Source of the DNA: Candidatus Methanoperedens sp.
Lineage (GTDB): Archaea; Halobacteriota; Methanosarcinia; Methanosarcinales; Methanoperedenaceae
DNA length: 62,248 nucleotides
Direction: 5' to 3'
Assembly (NCBI GenBank): GCA_026552855.1
Contig: JAPMTX010000136.1
Coordinates: 1-62,248, forward strand
The position numbers and the translations under genes are program-made. Below are positions 26,058-34,981 of the stretch, piece after piece. Numbering within the stretch: the stretch's first letter is position 1; every line of letters begins with the position of its first letter. Under the pieces are notes generated by a model that worked only from the letters and a program-made list of their open reading frames with translations, ran no database searches and was not told where the DNA came from.

Positions 26058-26786
26058 TTAATTCCTAATAAGATCAAATAGTTCGTGCCTGTAATCAATA
26101 AAATACGGGCCTTGCATCTGTTGAGTCTTAGGATTATAGGATACATACTGTAGTTCTCTTTCAGGAGGTAAGCATGCCATAATCATTCCTAAAGTCATTG
26201 GTTTTGTCCCCCCTGTAAAATCAGCCCCTATATCTATAGGATTCATACCGTATGTAGAAGCATTGCGGTATATACGTCTAACAACGTCAAAGGTATCCTG
26301 TGCATCAGCAGGAGAGACCTCTTGGGCTATTTCTGCTTTTACCCCGAGTTTATTGCAGGCTTCAATAATTTTATTGGCTGTATCTCTACTGCTACCTCCA
26401 AAGCGTTCTTTTTCCGCATCGCTCGAGGGAAGCAGCCACACATGCTCAAGCTTGCCTTGATCCTTGTGATATTTAATTGAGTGCATTGCATGGTCTTCCC
26501 TTGAGACTAATATTATTAATTCTTTTTTTGGTAGAGGATTTTCCAGATGTTTTCCAAAATCGATTTCTTTAAAGTATCTTTTTCTCATATGCAAAAATAA
26601 AATTAGAGGGATAGATATTATTAGTAAAATAAATACTATCAGCCAGTATAAATTCAAATGTAAAATCTCATATAAATAATTTACAAAAACGCCTAAGACT
26701 ATTGCTGAATAAAACGTCCAAATATGAGCAAAATACGGATGTAGTATTGTATTTTTAAATATCTTAATAGATTCATTAAATCCCAT
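26058..26786 (-). CDS. Membrane-anchored CARF protein (Cam1-like CRISPR effector)
   Basis: A 242-residue protein with two N-terminal membrane helices (about 18-40 and 45-67) and a cytosolic domain from about 88. The domain begins KKELIILVSREDHAMHSIKY. Near 195 it has the nucleotide-loop motif DFTGGTKPMTLGMIMACLP, characteristic of CARF domains that bind cyclic oligoadenylate. The architecture resembles Cam1 and other membrane-CARF effectors, which alter membrane potential when cOA binds, although Cam1 has one helix. Its start overlaps csx3 by 11 bases, and the pair follows the III-D operon. Likely role: the membrane-acting effector of this type III system. Confidence 0.82.
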   Translation of the reverse strand: MGFNESIKIFKNTILHPYFAHIWTFYSAIVLGVFVNYLYEILHLNLYWLIVFILLIISIPLILFLHMRKRYFKEIDFGKHLENPLPKKELIILVSREDHAMHSIKYHKDQGKLEHVWLLPSSDAEKERFGGSSRDTANKIIEACNKLGVKAEIAQEVSPADAQDTFDVVRRIYRNASTYGMNPIDIGADFTGGTKPMTLGMIMACLPPERELQYVSYNPKTQQMQGPYFIDYRHELFDLIRN

Positions 26787-27099
26787 GATTTATTTTCTCC
26801 TTTCCTCCTTGCTGACATTTCAAGACTGAACCAATTTGATGTTCAACAGCGTGAGTTTCCACGACAACAGCACCCTCAAGTCTGGGATCATAGGTGGCTA
26901 TGAACTTAGTAGGATGATAAAAGTGTGTCAGGAAGCAGTATAACCAGATGGGTCCTCTGCCGCTTAAAACAACTCCTTTTGTTTCATTAATTTTTGGAGG
27001 AGTAAGGTGTGCTAAATCTTCTGGACTTATTATACCGGATTCGAATGATATGAACGTGAAGTTATTCTCTTCTTCCACATTAAATTTTATTTTATTCAT
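26776..27099 (-). CDS. csx3: CRISPR-associated Csx3/Crn3 ring nuclease
   Basis: A 107-residue Csx3 protein. The core GVVLSGRGPIWLYCFLTHFY then HPTKFIATYDPRLEGAVVVE is close to characterised archaeal Csx3. It includes the conserved His (HPT) and Asp (YDPRL) implicated in Mn-dependent cA4 degradation. Csx3 removes the cyclic tetra-adenylate messenger and switches off CARF effectors. Overlap with the membrane CARF gene makes a toxin/off-switch pair. AGGAGG lies 12 bases before the ATG. I see no convincing TATA box just upstream, but a degenerate CRISPR repeat lies 42-78 bases ahead of the start. Confidence 0.9.
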   Translation of the reverse strand: MNKIKFNVEEENNFTFISFESGIISPEDLAHLTPPKINETKGVVLSGRGPIWLYCFLTHFYHPTKFIATYDPRLEGAVVVETHAVEHQIGSVLKCQQGGKEKINHGI

Positions 27100-27140
27100 T
27101 TGTATATGGTGCCTCCTGAAGTTGAATTATCGTTAATAAG

Positions 27141-27177
27141 GCGTTAATCCTTGTTTTCATGGATGGGCTTATGCAGA
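27141..27177 (-). repeat. Solitary CRISPR repeat-like element upstream of csx3
   Basis: This 37-base stretch matches the array repeat at 28 of 37 positions without gaps, including an unbroken 13-base block GAAAACAAGGATT. It is in crRNA-transcript orientation relative to csx3. The 3' octamer is ATTAACGC instead of the array's ATTGAAAC handle. It lies between the SIR2-FGE stop (27237) and the csx3 start (27099), 9.7 kb from the array. It could be a Cas6 or Cas-complex recognition site inside the operon mRNA. Confidence 0.75.
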
Positions 27178-27236
27178 TAGAGCTGTGGGAGTTCAATAGG
27201 ATTGAAGACTGAAGGACAAGAGAGGTTATCATATCG

Positions 27237-28925
27237 CTATAAAACTTTCATAATACGAAAGCCTACAGTGTGTTCCTCGCGGGTACTGTCAGGATATTCT
27301 GCACGAGCCGCCGATCGGCAGTTCGCTGCGAGACTTCCCCAGCAACCGCCTCGAACGACCCGGAGAGGGCTTTCTCTACTTTCCCAGGCACTGCTATCTG
27401 TGGGTGCGTATCTATAGCTATCATGCCACGTGTCTTGAATCCATTCCCAGACATTGCCTATCATGTCATACAATCCCCATGGATTGGGGTTTTTTTGACC
27501 AACTGGATGGGTCTTGCTTTCTGAATTTTCATAATACCACGCATATTCTTCAAGTTTTGAATCATCGTCTGCAAAGAAATAACTTGTAGTCGTGCCAGCA
27601 CGAATCGCATATTCCCATTCTGCTTCGGATGGAAGATAATATTTATTTTCACCTTCCTGCTCGTTCAGTTTTATGATGAATTCCTGAACATCGTTCCATG
27701 ATACTCTTTCAACAGGCAGTTCATTGCCCTCGAAATATGATGGATTGTCTTCCATCAATTCCTCCCACTGACGCTGAGTGACAGGATATACTCCAAGATA
27801 GAATGGCTTATTTATCGTTACTGTACGAACAGGTTTTTCCAAATCCCATCCATATTCTTCTGAACCCATTATGAACTCGCCTGCTGGAATAAGCACGAAC
27901 TCCATACCCATAGAGTTGGTGAAAGTTTCTTTAATAATTTTATCCCTTTCAGCATTTTTCGGCTCTATCTGTCGTGAAGCTCGACTAAAACTCAAATTAC
28001 TGTCAGGAGTTCTATTTTTCTGTCGGGATTTAACACATATTTGTTCGACCAGATAAGATAAAATTTGTTCGATGAGATCATGTTGCCCCCTGGGATACCA
28101 GATGGGACGAATGCCGTAGTCTGAAAGGTTGCGTGCTCTATTGCGGATTTCTTCGTTTGATTCTGGCTCTTCTATGATGGCATAATGCGCTATGGCTGGA
28201 TTTTCTCTTGCCACTTTTCCTATACTCTCTACAGTTCGGTCTTTATTAAGACTACATCCCACGAACAGGATCGTTCGACTGGTCAGCATCTGCTGGAGTA
28301 AACTGGGTAAGAACAAGTTCCGATCAATCTTAGTACCCGAATCACCATAGTGCTTCCTGTAATCAGCCAGTGTAAGTACGCGGTCTGTACGATCCTCAAC
28401 ATCACCATGAATCTTAATAAGATAACTCTTGTTTTGACTTAACGCTTTAGTAAACATATCAACTCTGATGCCCCAAACCACATGATCGAAAGGACGACCC
28501 GCGTTTTTAAATACATTTTCCAATGTATGGTCAAAGTTAGTGGTGATTACTGGTCCTGCAGCCAGTTGAGGTATCAACAAAATTGCGCCATCAAGTTTTT
28601 TCCCATCCAAGATATGATCTCCAAAAGCGTCTTCGATCGCGTCGTTAAAAGCACGATTGCCCATTGTATTTAATAGATCCTCCGCAGCATCCTCATATTT
28701 TCCTGCGTAAATGCGTTCCTGTATCTTTTCTTCGATGCCAACCAATCGTGCTCGTGTAATAAGAAAATCCGTCCAAAGAGGGAAACCAAATGGTCTAGAT
28801 AAACCTGCCCCAACAAATGGGATGACTCCCAGGGATGTTTTAAGCTGCTCAATCAATCGCCGCAGATTATTCTCGTTTTCTTTAAGAATTTCATCGAGTT
28901 TCTTTGATTCATCTTGAAATGACAA
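27237..28925 (-). CDS. SIR2-like NADase fused to FGE/sulfatase-modifying domain
   Basis: A 562-residue fusion. Residues about 1-290 are a SIR2-like domain with FVGAGLSRPFGFPLWTDF (NAD site), ITTNFDHTLENVF and IHGDVEDR (catalytic-type His), as in antiviral SIR2 NAD-depleting proteins. Residues about 335-562 are an FGE-sulfatase/SUMF1 (C-type-lectin-like) domain: GMEFVLIPAGEFIMGSEE, YLPSEAEWEYAIRAG, MIGNVWEWIQDTW, RSAARAEYPDSTREEHTVGF. The active-site cysteine pair of true FGE is not present in its usual spacing, so this half probably binds rather than oxidises. It lies 57 bases after the TIGR03986 RAMP gene in the same direction. Probable abortive-infection effector; link to CRISPR is inference. 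Confidence 0.82.
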   Translation of the reverse strand: MSFQDESKKLDEILKENENNLRRLIEQLKTSLGVIPFVGAGLSRPFGFPLWTDFLITRARLVGIEEKIQERIYAGKYEDAAEDLLNTMGNRAFNDAIEDAFGDHILDGKKLDGAILLIPQLAAGPVITTNFDHTLENVFKNAGRPFDHVVWGIRVDMFTKALSQNKSYLIKIHGDVEDRTDRVLTLADYRKHYGDSGTKIDRNLFLPSLLQQMLTSRTILFVGCSLNKDRTVESIGKVARENPAIAHYAIIEEPESNEEIRNRARNLSDYGIRPIWYPRGQHDLIEQILSYLVEQICVKSRQKNRTPDSNLSFSRASRQIEPKNAERDKIIKETFTNSMGMEFVLIPAGEFIMGSEEYGWDLEKPVRTVTINKPFYLGVYPVTQRQWEELMEDNPSYFEGNELPVERVSWNDVQEFIIKLNEQEGENKYYLPSEAEWEYAIRAGTTTSYFFADDDSKLEEYAWYYENSESKTHPVGQKNPNPWGLYDMIGNVWEWIQDTWHDSYRYAPTDSSAWESRESPLRVVRGGCWGSLAANCRSAARAEYPDSTREEHTVGFRIMKVL

Positions 28926-28982
28926 GATTCGTTATCTCCTGAACCCGATCTTTTTCAAAACCTATTCTCCTACTTATGCATT

Positions 28983-30782
28983 TCACACTTTCTCTGAAAC
29001 TGGCAGAACATTTCTATACCTGAAATCTTTAAGATTCATGTACTCCGTCTTACCACTAACTTCAAGATTTTTGCCTCTTTCAATGTCAAGCAATAATTTC
29101 AACTGTTTGAGCCTATAAGTGTCCCATAAAGAGGAAGCATTTCCTCTATCCCTGCTATCCATGTTCTTAAGGATGTGTTCTTCAAAAGCTGCGGTAATTT
29201 TCTTTGTGTCTTCTTCATTGATTTTAGTTTCTGCCAGTACCCATCCAAAATTATCAAAAAGAGCTGAATATCTTTTTTCTCTATCGATGATGAAAAGCTC
29301 TGGATTGATTTTCACCGAACCCAATCCAAGTGGTTTACCCATGCCGATCTTGTGCCCACACCCCACAGGAAGATACAGAGTAAAAAGTAATGCGCCAAGT
29401 TCATTCTCTGTTAGGTTTTCATACCTTATTCTGAATCTGAAAAGCGTTTTTGGTTTAACAGGCTTGATCTTTGTCTCTATTTTTTTGTTAAAATCTTTTT
29501 GATTTTCCTTTTCCCATTTTGTACCCGATTTATGCCAGTAGAACTTGTTCCCACGGATCCATGTTTCAGAATTATAATGCTTAAGATTCTTCGGGTTCAT
29601 AGAATCCTGTTCCAGATAATGCTGAAAAGTGGTAGGTTTTGGCCCCAGCAATACCTTGGGTACTTTCTCATCCATGAACGGGTTTATGTTCGGGTTAACA
29701 AGCTGGGCATCCTCGAAGAAGACCCGCCCTGCAAAAGAATCTTTGCTTTCCTTGGCAGTATTTCCAAAGATGGCATGGGCAAAATCGATTCTATTTGTAT
29801 TATTATCTGCATCATGTACAGATGGTAAATGTTCTCGGATGGGTTTTCTGTATGCTATGCGGAATAGACCGGTATGACCGAAAGAGATTCTGTGTTTTCC
29901 GTTCTTGTCCTTCCATACGATATAAAAACATGGAACTTCTGGATATTTTTCACACAACTCAAGAAGGTTGGGGACTTTATCGGATCTATTCTCATCCATT
30001 TCATAACTTCTAATATCGATTTCCGGGATGTTAATCTTCTTTTCTGGAGTTCTATTTATTTTGTATATGATCCAATCTTTTTTCCTGGGCATTGATCCAG
30101 AGACAATTACATATCTTCCGTCATGTAATCTATAATAATTAAATTCAGAATAAACCTGTCCATTTTTCTTGACTAATGCCATCGCATCCGATTTACTAAT
30201 TTTTTCAAATTGTTTCCCTTCGGCTGGAAAAATAGCATATTCAAATCCAATTTTTACAAGATATCCGGCAGACATCTTATAAATTGACTTGCCAGTTTTT
30301 TCATCTTTGGGATTTATGGTATTTATATACTCATTACGTAAACTGCTTATATCTGCAAAACTTCTATAATAGAGGTTTTTATCCTCAAAAAATCCGAATC
30401 TGCTCCAGCTTACGATTTCTACCAGATTGCGTACCATTCCTCTAATACTGCTTCCGGGTATACGTACCTTACCAGCAGGTGAAAAAAAATCAGATTTGTC
30501 TTTGGCTTCCATTCCTTTTTTAATTTCATCATCTGCCAGGGTTCCTCTGACATACAGAGGTGTCAATGTCTCCAGTTCGCAATCTATATGTCCTGAAAAC
30601 CTTCCTGAGTGATATTTATCCTGCGGCAATATTTGGTCGGCATCTATCACAGATGTATTCAACGGTACGAAATTATATGGCGCATGTGCCACATAGGCAT
30701 TAGATTTTTTGATATTTTCATTATTGGGTTTTTGTTGCTTGAAACTTTTATTTTGTCGAGTATCTTTATTTCTGTTTGCCAC
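28983..30782 (-). CDS. Type III-D RAMP protein, TIGR03986 family
   Basis: A 599-residue RAMP-superfamily subunit of the effector complex, matching the large TIGR03986 (all1473-type) family of subtype III-D loci. After a basic, low-complexity N-terminus (about 1-45), RAMP features appear: LETLTPLYVRG, the insertion-motif KVRIPGSSIRGMVRNLVEIV near 105, and a C-terminal glycine loop CGHKIGMGKPLGLGSVKINP near 455. It probably forms part of the Cas7-like backbone contacting crRNA. It follows csx19 by three bases. Confidence 0.82.
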   Translation of the reverse strand: MANRNKDTRQNKSFKQQKPNNENIKKSNAYVAHAPYNFVPLNTSVIDADQILPQDKYHSGRFSGHIDCELETLTPLYVRGTLADDEIKKGMEAKDKSDFFSPAGKVRIPGSSIRGMVRNLVEIVSWSRFGFFEDKNLYYRSFADISSLRNEYINTINPKDEKTGKSIYKMSAGYLVKIGFEYAIFPAEGKQFEKISKSDAMALVKKNGQVYSEFNYYRLHDGRYVIVSGSMPRKKDWIIYKINRTPEKKINIPEIDIRSYEMDENRSDKVPNLLELCEKYPEVPCFYIVWKDKNGKHRISFGHTGLFRIAYRKPIREHLPSVHDADNNTNRIDFAHAIFGNTAKESKDSFAGRVFFEDAQLVNPNINPFMDEKVPKVLLGPKPTTFQHYLEQDSMNPKNLKHYNSETWIRGNKFYWHKSGTKWEKENQKDFNKKIETKIKPVKPKTLFRFRIRYENLTENELGALLFTLYLPVGCGHKIGMGKPLGLGSVKINPELFIIDREKRYSALFDNFGWVLAETKINEEDTKKITAAFEEHILKNMDSRDRGNASSLWDTYRLKQLKLLLDIERGKNLEVSGKTEYMNLKDFRYRNVLPVSEKV

Positions 30783-30785
30783 AGA

Positions 30786-31382
30786 CTATACCTCCAAATA
30801 AGCTCCGTTTTTATCTGTAAAAGCTACGAACCTGCAGTCGCCATATCCTGCCTGTTTGTAAGAAGAATCGTATGTTTCATATGAAATATAATTACGGGTT
30901 AAAATGAACGCTCTGTTTTCATTTTTATCGATTTTAAGATCCTTAAAAGGCAGAATAATTTTTGTTCCTCTTTCTTCAAATATCTCGCTGAAATCGCCAA
31001 AGGATTTGGAATTAGTTCCCCAGAGTACCTGCTTTGCATCCACTACATCAATTTCATCTCCATCGCTATCAACCCTTAATCTTCCTCTGAAATTTTTTTT
31101 ATTTTCTCTCCATATGTAAAGCTCTTGATTTTGATCAAATAACCTCATCTTTTGTATAAACCGTGGTTCAAAAGTCTCATTATTATAAAACCTGAAATCA
31201 TCCCCGTCGTATCTACCTATTAATACTTTATAATCGAGATAGAACACACAGAGTGCTTCTTTTTGTCCGAAATTGATTTTCATGAAGGATTTTAAAGAAT
31301 TAAAATCAGTTAATTCAATATTACTGAAATTCAAAACATGCGATTTTATTGTGCAAAGCCTGAGCCCATTGTTCATTTCCAT
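30786..31382 (-). CDS. csx19: CRISPR-associated protein Csx19
   Basis: A 198-residue Csx19 (TIGR03984-type) protein, a marker of subtype III-D. Recognisable segments are QELYIWRENKKNFRGRLRVD, VVDAKQVLWGTNSKSFGDFS, ERGTKIILPFKDL and NRAFILTRNYISYETYDSSY, ending with YGDCRFVAF. Its molecular role is poorly defined; it accompanies csx10 and cas10. Its start overlaps the tandem Cas7 gene by 10 bases. Confidence 0.82.
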   Translation of the reverse strand: MEMNNGLRLCTIKSHVLNFSNIELTDFNSLKSFMKINFGQKEALCVFYLDYKVLIGRYDGDDFRFYNNETFEPRFIQKMRLFDQNQELYIWRENKKNFRGRLRVDSDGDEIDVVDAKQVLWGTNSKSFGDFSEIFEERGTKIILPFKDLKIDKNENRAFILTRNYISYETYDSSYKQAGYGDCRFVAFTDKNGAYLEV

Positions 31383-32758
31383 AGCCTCACTTCCTCCTTA
31401 AGGTTATTTGAAAAATTGTTTAATTCCGATACATTGGATTCACCTGAAGAGATGCCACCTTTTCCATCCGATCTGATTTCTATTTTTTTATCCTTTCCTT
31501 TGCTATCTTTCCATTTGATACAGGCATAAATACCTTTTAAAACTCCCCTGCCCACATTTTTCTCCCCTCCGATTGGGAGGTCTTCGCACCACAGGTCTTT
31601 CAGTACATGCAGTATGAGTCCTGCCTCCCATTCTTTATAATCGCGGATATAGATATTGATATTTACCGATCTATCCTGTTCGCCGCTACTCCACAGTGGC
31701 ATAGTATCAAACAAGGCAGATTTTACAGTTCCGCCTGTAAACCTGTCGATCTTTATTCTGGTTTGCAGTTCTGGTTTAACGCCTTTGATCTCTCGTTCTT
31801 CTATTAAGACACGGCTTTTAATTTTTTCATTGTCATTGTTTTTACCTGCTGTACCGAACAAATGGTTAATTTTTTGTTCGATTTTCTGATTGTCACCTTC
31901 TTTAACAAGAGTCTTGAGGATCTTTGATGCCCTATTGCGTATGGCTCCTTTAATAGAAGTTCCTGGAAGGATAAATTCTCCATTCGAGGTAATACTCGCT
32001 GCGTCTGGCATATCAATTTTCTCTGAATATGCTCTTACAATGATCGAATTCTTCACAGCAAAAGTCGCATCTACGCTGAATACATTATTGTTTTTCTTAT
32101 AGGGTATAAAATCAGAACTCGTTTTGCCTGAAGAGAAATCTTGCCTCAACCATTCCGAGACATCATCCTTTTTTGAAAAATCAAATTCCAGTATCTTAAC
32201 ATCATTCAATTTGCATTTTCCAAAACCATTATTTGTTTTAGCTCCAATTGATATACCAGATTTTAGAGCTTCAATCATTGTACCGAGTATCTGCTTGAAA
32301 GTATCTTTATCATGGATTTGTCTTAAAGTCACTTCCCAGAATAAATCAAATTCAGCGCCCTTTTCTATTATTTCAAAATCATACTTGCCTTCATCCTCAG
32401 CTATTTGTTTCCCAGGATCAATCCTTACACCATCTCTTACACTTATTTTTGTCTCTGAAGAATTGAGGTCATGGCAAATGAAGGTACTTTGTATCGACTT
32501 TAGTTTATCTGGGTCAATTTTTTCAGAAATACCCCAAAAATAATCGAATTGATCGCCTTTTTTTTCAGGAAAGTTATCATTGAAATAATGTCTCAAGACT
32601 CCGATGACTGATGTGGCTGGAATAAAGGGTGTACCGTTCCTGTCTTTTAACACTTCAATATCAACAAACTCATTTTTTCCACCTCCAATAATCAATGGGG
32701 ACTCAAGTCTGAGTTTTCCTTTTATGATTATTTTTCCGACTATGGATTCCTCTTTCAT
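31373..32758 (-). CDS. Tandem Cas7-Cas7 (Csm3-like double RAMP) subunit
   Basis: A 461-residue protein with two RAMP folds. The first (about 1-205) has the N-terminal LRLESPLIIGGGKN, the FIPATSVIGVLRHYF insertion motif and the glycine-rich ISIGAKTNNGFGKC. The second (about 225-430) repeats the order with IIVRAYSEKI, FILPGTSIKGAIRNRA and PIGGEKNVGRGVLKG. Each unit should supply a thumb and a possible cleavage aspartate along the target RNA. Fused Cas7 units occur in III-D/III-E lineages. The last 30 residues are polar and unassigned. Confidence 0.82.
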   Translation of the reverse strand: MKEESIVGKIIIKGKLRLESPLIIGGGKNEFVDIEVLKDRNGTPFIPATSVIGVLRHYFNDNFPEKKGDQFDYFWGISEKIDPDKLKSIQSTFICHDLNSSETKISVRDGVRIDPGKQIAEDEGKYDFEIIEKGAEFDLFWEVTLRQIHDKDTFKQILGTMIEALKSGISIGAKTNNGFGKCKLNDVKILEFDFSKKDDVSEWLRQDFSSGKTSSDFIPYKKNNNVFSVDATFAVKNSIIVRAYSEKIDMPDAASITSNGEFILPGTSIKGAIRNRASKILKTLVKEGDNQKIEQKINHLFGTAGKNNDNEKIKSRVLIEEREIKGVKPELQTRIKIDRFTGGTVKSALFDTMPLWSSGEQDRSVNINIYIRDYKEWEAGLILHVLKDLWCEDLPIGGEKNVGRGVLKGIYACIKWKDSKGKDKKIEIRSDGKGGISSGESNVSELNNFSNNLKEEVRLWK

Positions 32759-32759
32759 A

Positions 32760-34307
32760 TCAGTCCCTCCCTTTCTTTTTTGTCAGACGCATACTTCGTA
32801 GGAATGTAACCCAATAAAATTTGTAAATTTCTGTTTTTGTCGCACTATCGGTTTCTGGATTATATTCAATCAAGTCGCAGCATTCATTTAAGTGCTGTTC
32901 TGGTTCTATAATTTTTATAATGTTTGCTTCACTGCCCCTGATAAATTCAATAAGATCTACGTTCTGGTTTCGGCACCTTTTCAATTTTTCCGTTGTAGGC
33001 TCAGGCAGATTGTTTATCTTAACGATAAAATCTCCAGCGTTATTTGAATCGTTTAACATTAATTCTAGTTTTCCAAGCAGTGAACTGGTTGGTATTCGAT
33101 CTTTATCTTCGCAAAAATTTTGACAATCCGATAGAGCCTGAATTTCTGTTCGTGTATGATATGATTTGATCACCATATTCATTATGACATCTTTTGTTAT
33201 TTGGGGTACGCTACTATCTGGTTTTCCGGTTTTCTTGCCTGCAACATCTTGAAGTTTATATTCTCCATGTTTCTGCAGATTTATCACAAAACGTCCGAAC
33301 CCTTCACATGTTCGCTCACCAATACCGGTTTTTTGCAATTCTATCAATGATTGCTTTGTTTTTTCATTCAGATCGTCAATAAATATCTCAAAACAAGAAC
33401 CTGCCTTGATCACTTCCTCGCTGGGTCTTTTCAAAAGCCATTTAGAAACAAAATTTTCGACTGTTTCGCTCCTCTTAAATGTCTTTTTTATATGGATATT
33501 TTCAGGCGGAACTTCTAGGATCCCAGCTAGATAGGACATTAAATCCAAAAGAGAGGTGGATGAGAAGCCATTCTTGTTGTATATGATCGCCTGTGATAAA
33601 AATGTAAGAATAAAAGGATTACCGATTTTTTCAAGATTTAAAGAATCAATTTCAGAGGCAAATATCTCAGGTTTATGAGAGACAAAGCTTAGCTCAGCCT
33701 GTCCATATTGAATATTCTTTGATCTTCCAAGGTTAACCTTTACATTTGATTTAAAATGGTCTAAAATTATGTTAAGGTCTTTTTCATCTCCAATAATCCT
33801 TCCTGAAAATTCCTGCATGGGATCAAGTGATTCGTAATTAAATATAATTCCTTCATCACTATGACCCTTTAGCCTATCATATCTTGCATGATGAAAGTTA
33901 ATGGATTTGTGGGCTCTTATAAAGTTGATTTTATCGTCTGTGATTTTACAGTACTTACCAACATATTTTGTCTGATCGGTAATATCCTCTTTTTTTATCC
34001 GATCGAAAATTGTGTCCTCTTTAGTCTTTACCGACTGGATGGAGAGAGGCGTAGGATGATGGTTTGTATCATCTTTGAGATAAGCATTCGTAAAACAAAA
34101 TCCGGGATTTAGAAAACAATTATAAAAGAAATCATCTTTATGTGCTTCGGATCCAAGTTTTTTCTGTTCTATATATCTCTTGGCAAATATTCCTCTTATG
34201 ATAGATCCGGGGATATAATCCAAAGTTGAGATCATATTTGTATCCCCGGATATCGATGTCAGAAGGACTGGCGATATCGTCTTGATAATGTAGCGTATTT
34301 GGTGCAT
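32760..34307 (-). CDS. csx10: Csx10 (Cas5-like group 5 RAMP)
   Basis: A 515-residue Csx10, the Cas5-like subunit that caps the crRNA 5' handle in III-D complexes. The N-terminus IKTISPVLLTS and the YIPGSIIRGIFAKRYIEQ motif (about 32-50) are typical RAMP elements. Central NLGRSKNIQYGQAELSFVSH and GIGERTCEGFGRFVINL (near 305) give the glycine-rich loops. The last ~190 residues are mainly helical, which might supply the missing small-subunit (Cas11-like) function because no separate cas11 gene is visible. That last point is inference. Confidence 0.8.
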   Translation of the reverse strand: MHQIRYIIKTISPVLLTSISGDTNMISTLDYIPGSIIRGIFAKRYIEQKKLGSEAHKDDFFYNCFLNPGFCFTNAYLKDDTNHHPTPLSIQSVKTKEDTIFDRIKKEDITDQTKYVGKYCKITDDKINFIRAHKSINFHHARYDRLKGHSDEGIIFNYESLDPMQEFSGRIIGDEKDLNIILDHFKSNVKVNLGRSKNIQYGQAELSFVSHKPEIFASEIDSLNLEKIGNPFILTFLSQAIIYNKNGFSSTSLLDLMSYLAGILEVPPENIHIKKTFKRSETVENFVSKWLLKRPSEEVIKAGSCFEIFIDDLNEKTKQSLIELQKTGIGERTCEGFGRFVINLQKHGEYKLQDVAGKKTGKPDSSVPQITKDVIMNMVIKSYHTRTEIQALSDCQNFCEDKDRIPTSSLLGKLELMLNDSNNAGDFIVKINNLPEPTTEKLKRCRNQNVDLIEFIRGSEANIIKIIEPEQHLNECCDLIEYNPETDSATKTEIYKFYWVTFLRSMRLTKKKGRD

Positions 34308-34309
34308 TT

Positions 34310-34981
34310 TTATGCCTCTTTTATCTTATTTTCCAGATCGATCAGATATTTTTCTTCCAACGCTATTCCTCTATCATTCAGTAGATTGCATTTTATTGAG
34401 CCAAAACCACGGTTCCTGTTTGTACCTATATATCGCAGGTTTCTCACAGTAAGAGCAAGAAAGCTTAACAACCGCTCTTCAATTTCATTTGCGGTTTCAA
34501 TTTCTCCAAAAAAAGCATTGCCTTTCGTCAGGACCCTTGAAGTTCTCAATGAATGATCCTTTGCGATCCCATTACTATCTATGGCTGTTTGTTGTCTTGT
34601 TATGGAGAAAGTGCTTAGGATTATTTCTTTTGAGAAGAAATCTGGATATTTCTTTATCAACCATTCAAGCCATTTCTTATTTGAATCATATTCTTTTAAA
34701 TAACAACTTGAAAATGAAAGTATACATGGTTGATCTTGGCCGGGTTTGCCAAAGAGCACCTCTATATCTTCGTTTGAAGCAGTACCTATACCTGATATTT
34801 CAAACATTTCCACTACTTCGGTTGCAGATTCCCGAAGACAGCCTTTTACTCTTCTCGCCGGGATGTACGGCAGTCCAATATCATCGAATACAACATCACG
34901 ATCAATACTTGCACCCCATCCTTCTCCCGATCCAATTAAAGTATCGGACAATAGTTCTAATCTAAGCATAAGAAGGGACAT
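34310..34981 (-). CDS. Cas7-type RAMP (Csm3-like)
   Basis: A 223-residue single-domain Cas7. The core motifs are LELLSDTLIGSGEGWGASID at the N-terminus, LPYIPARRVKGCLRESATEV (insertion motif) and YIGTNRNRGFGSIKCNLL (C-terminal glycine loop). In group-7 subunits an aspartate in the early loop cuts target RNA; ASIDRDVVFD is a candidate. Its ATG shares a base with the cas10 stop (TAATG), showing tight coupling. Confidence 0.83.
   Translation of the reverse strand: MSLLMLRLELLSDTLIGSGEGWGASIDRDVVFDDIGLPYIPARRVKGCLRESATEVVEMFEISGIGTASNEDIEVLFGKPGQDQPCILSFSSCYLKEYDSNKKWLEWLIKKYPDFFSKEIILSTFSITRQQTAIDSNGIAKDHSLRTSRVLTKGNAFFGEIETANEIEERLLSFLALTVRNLRYIGTNRNRGFGSIKCNLLNDRGIALEEKYLIDLENKIKEA

Noticed and set aside
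27195-27215. Second CRISPR repeat fragment (AGGATTGAAGAC) near the lone repeat
   Set aside because: Only about eight bases match and it is in the opposite orientation; chance similarity is likely.
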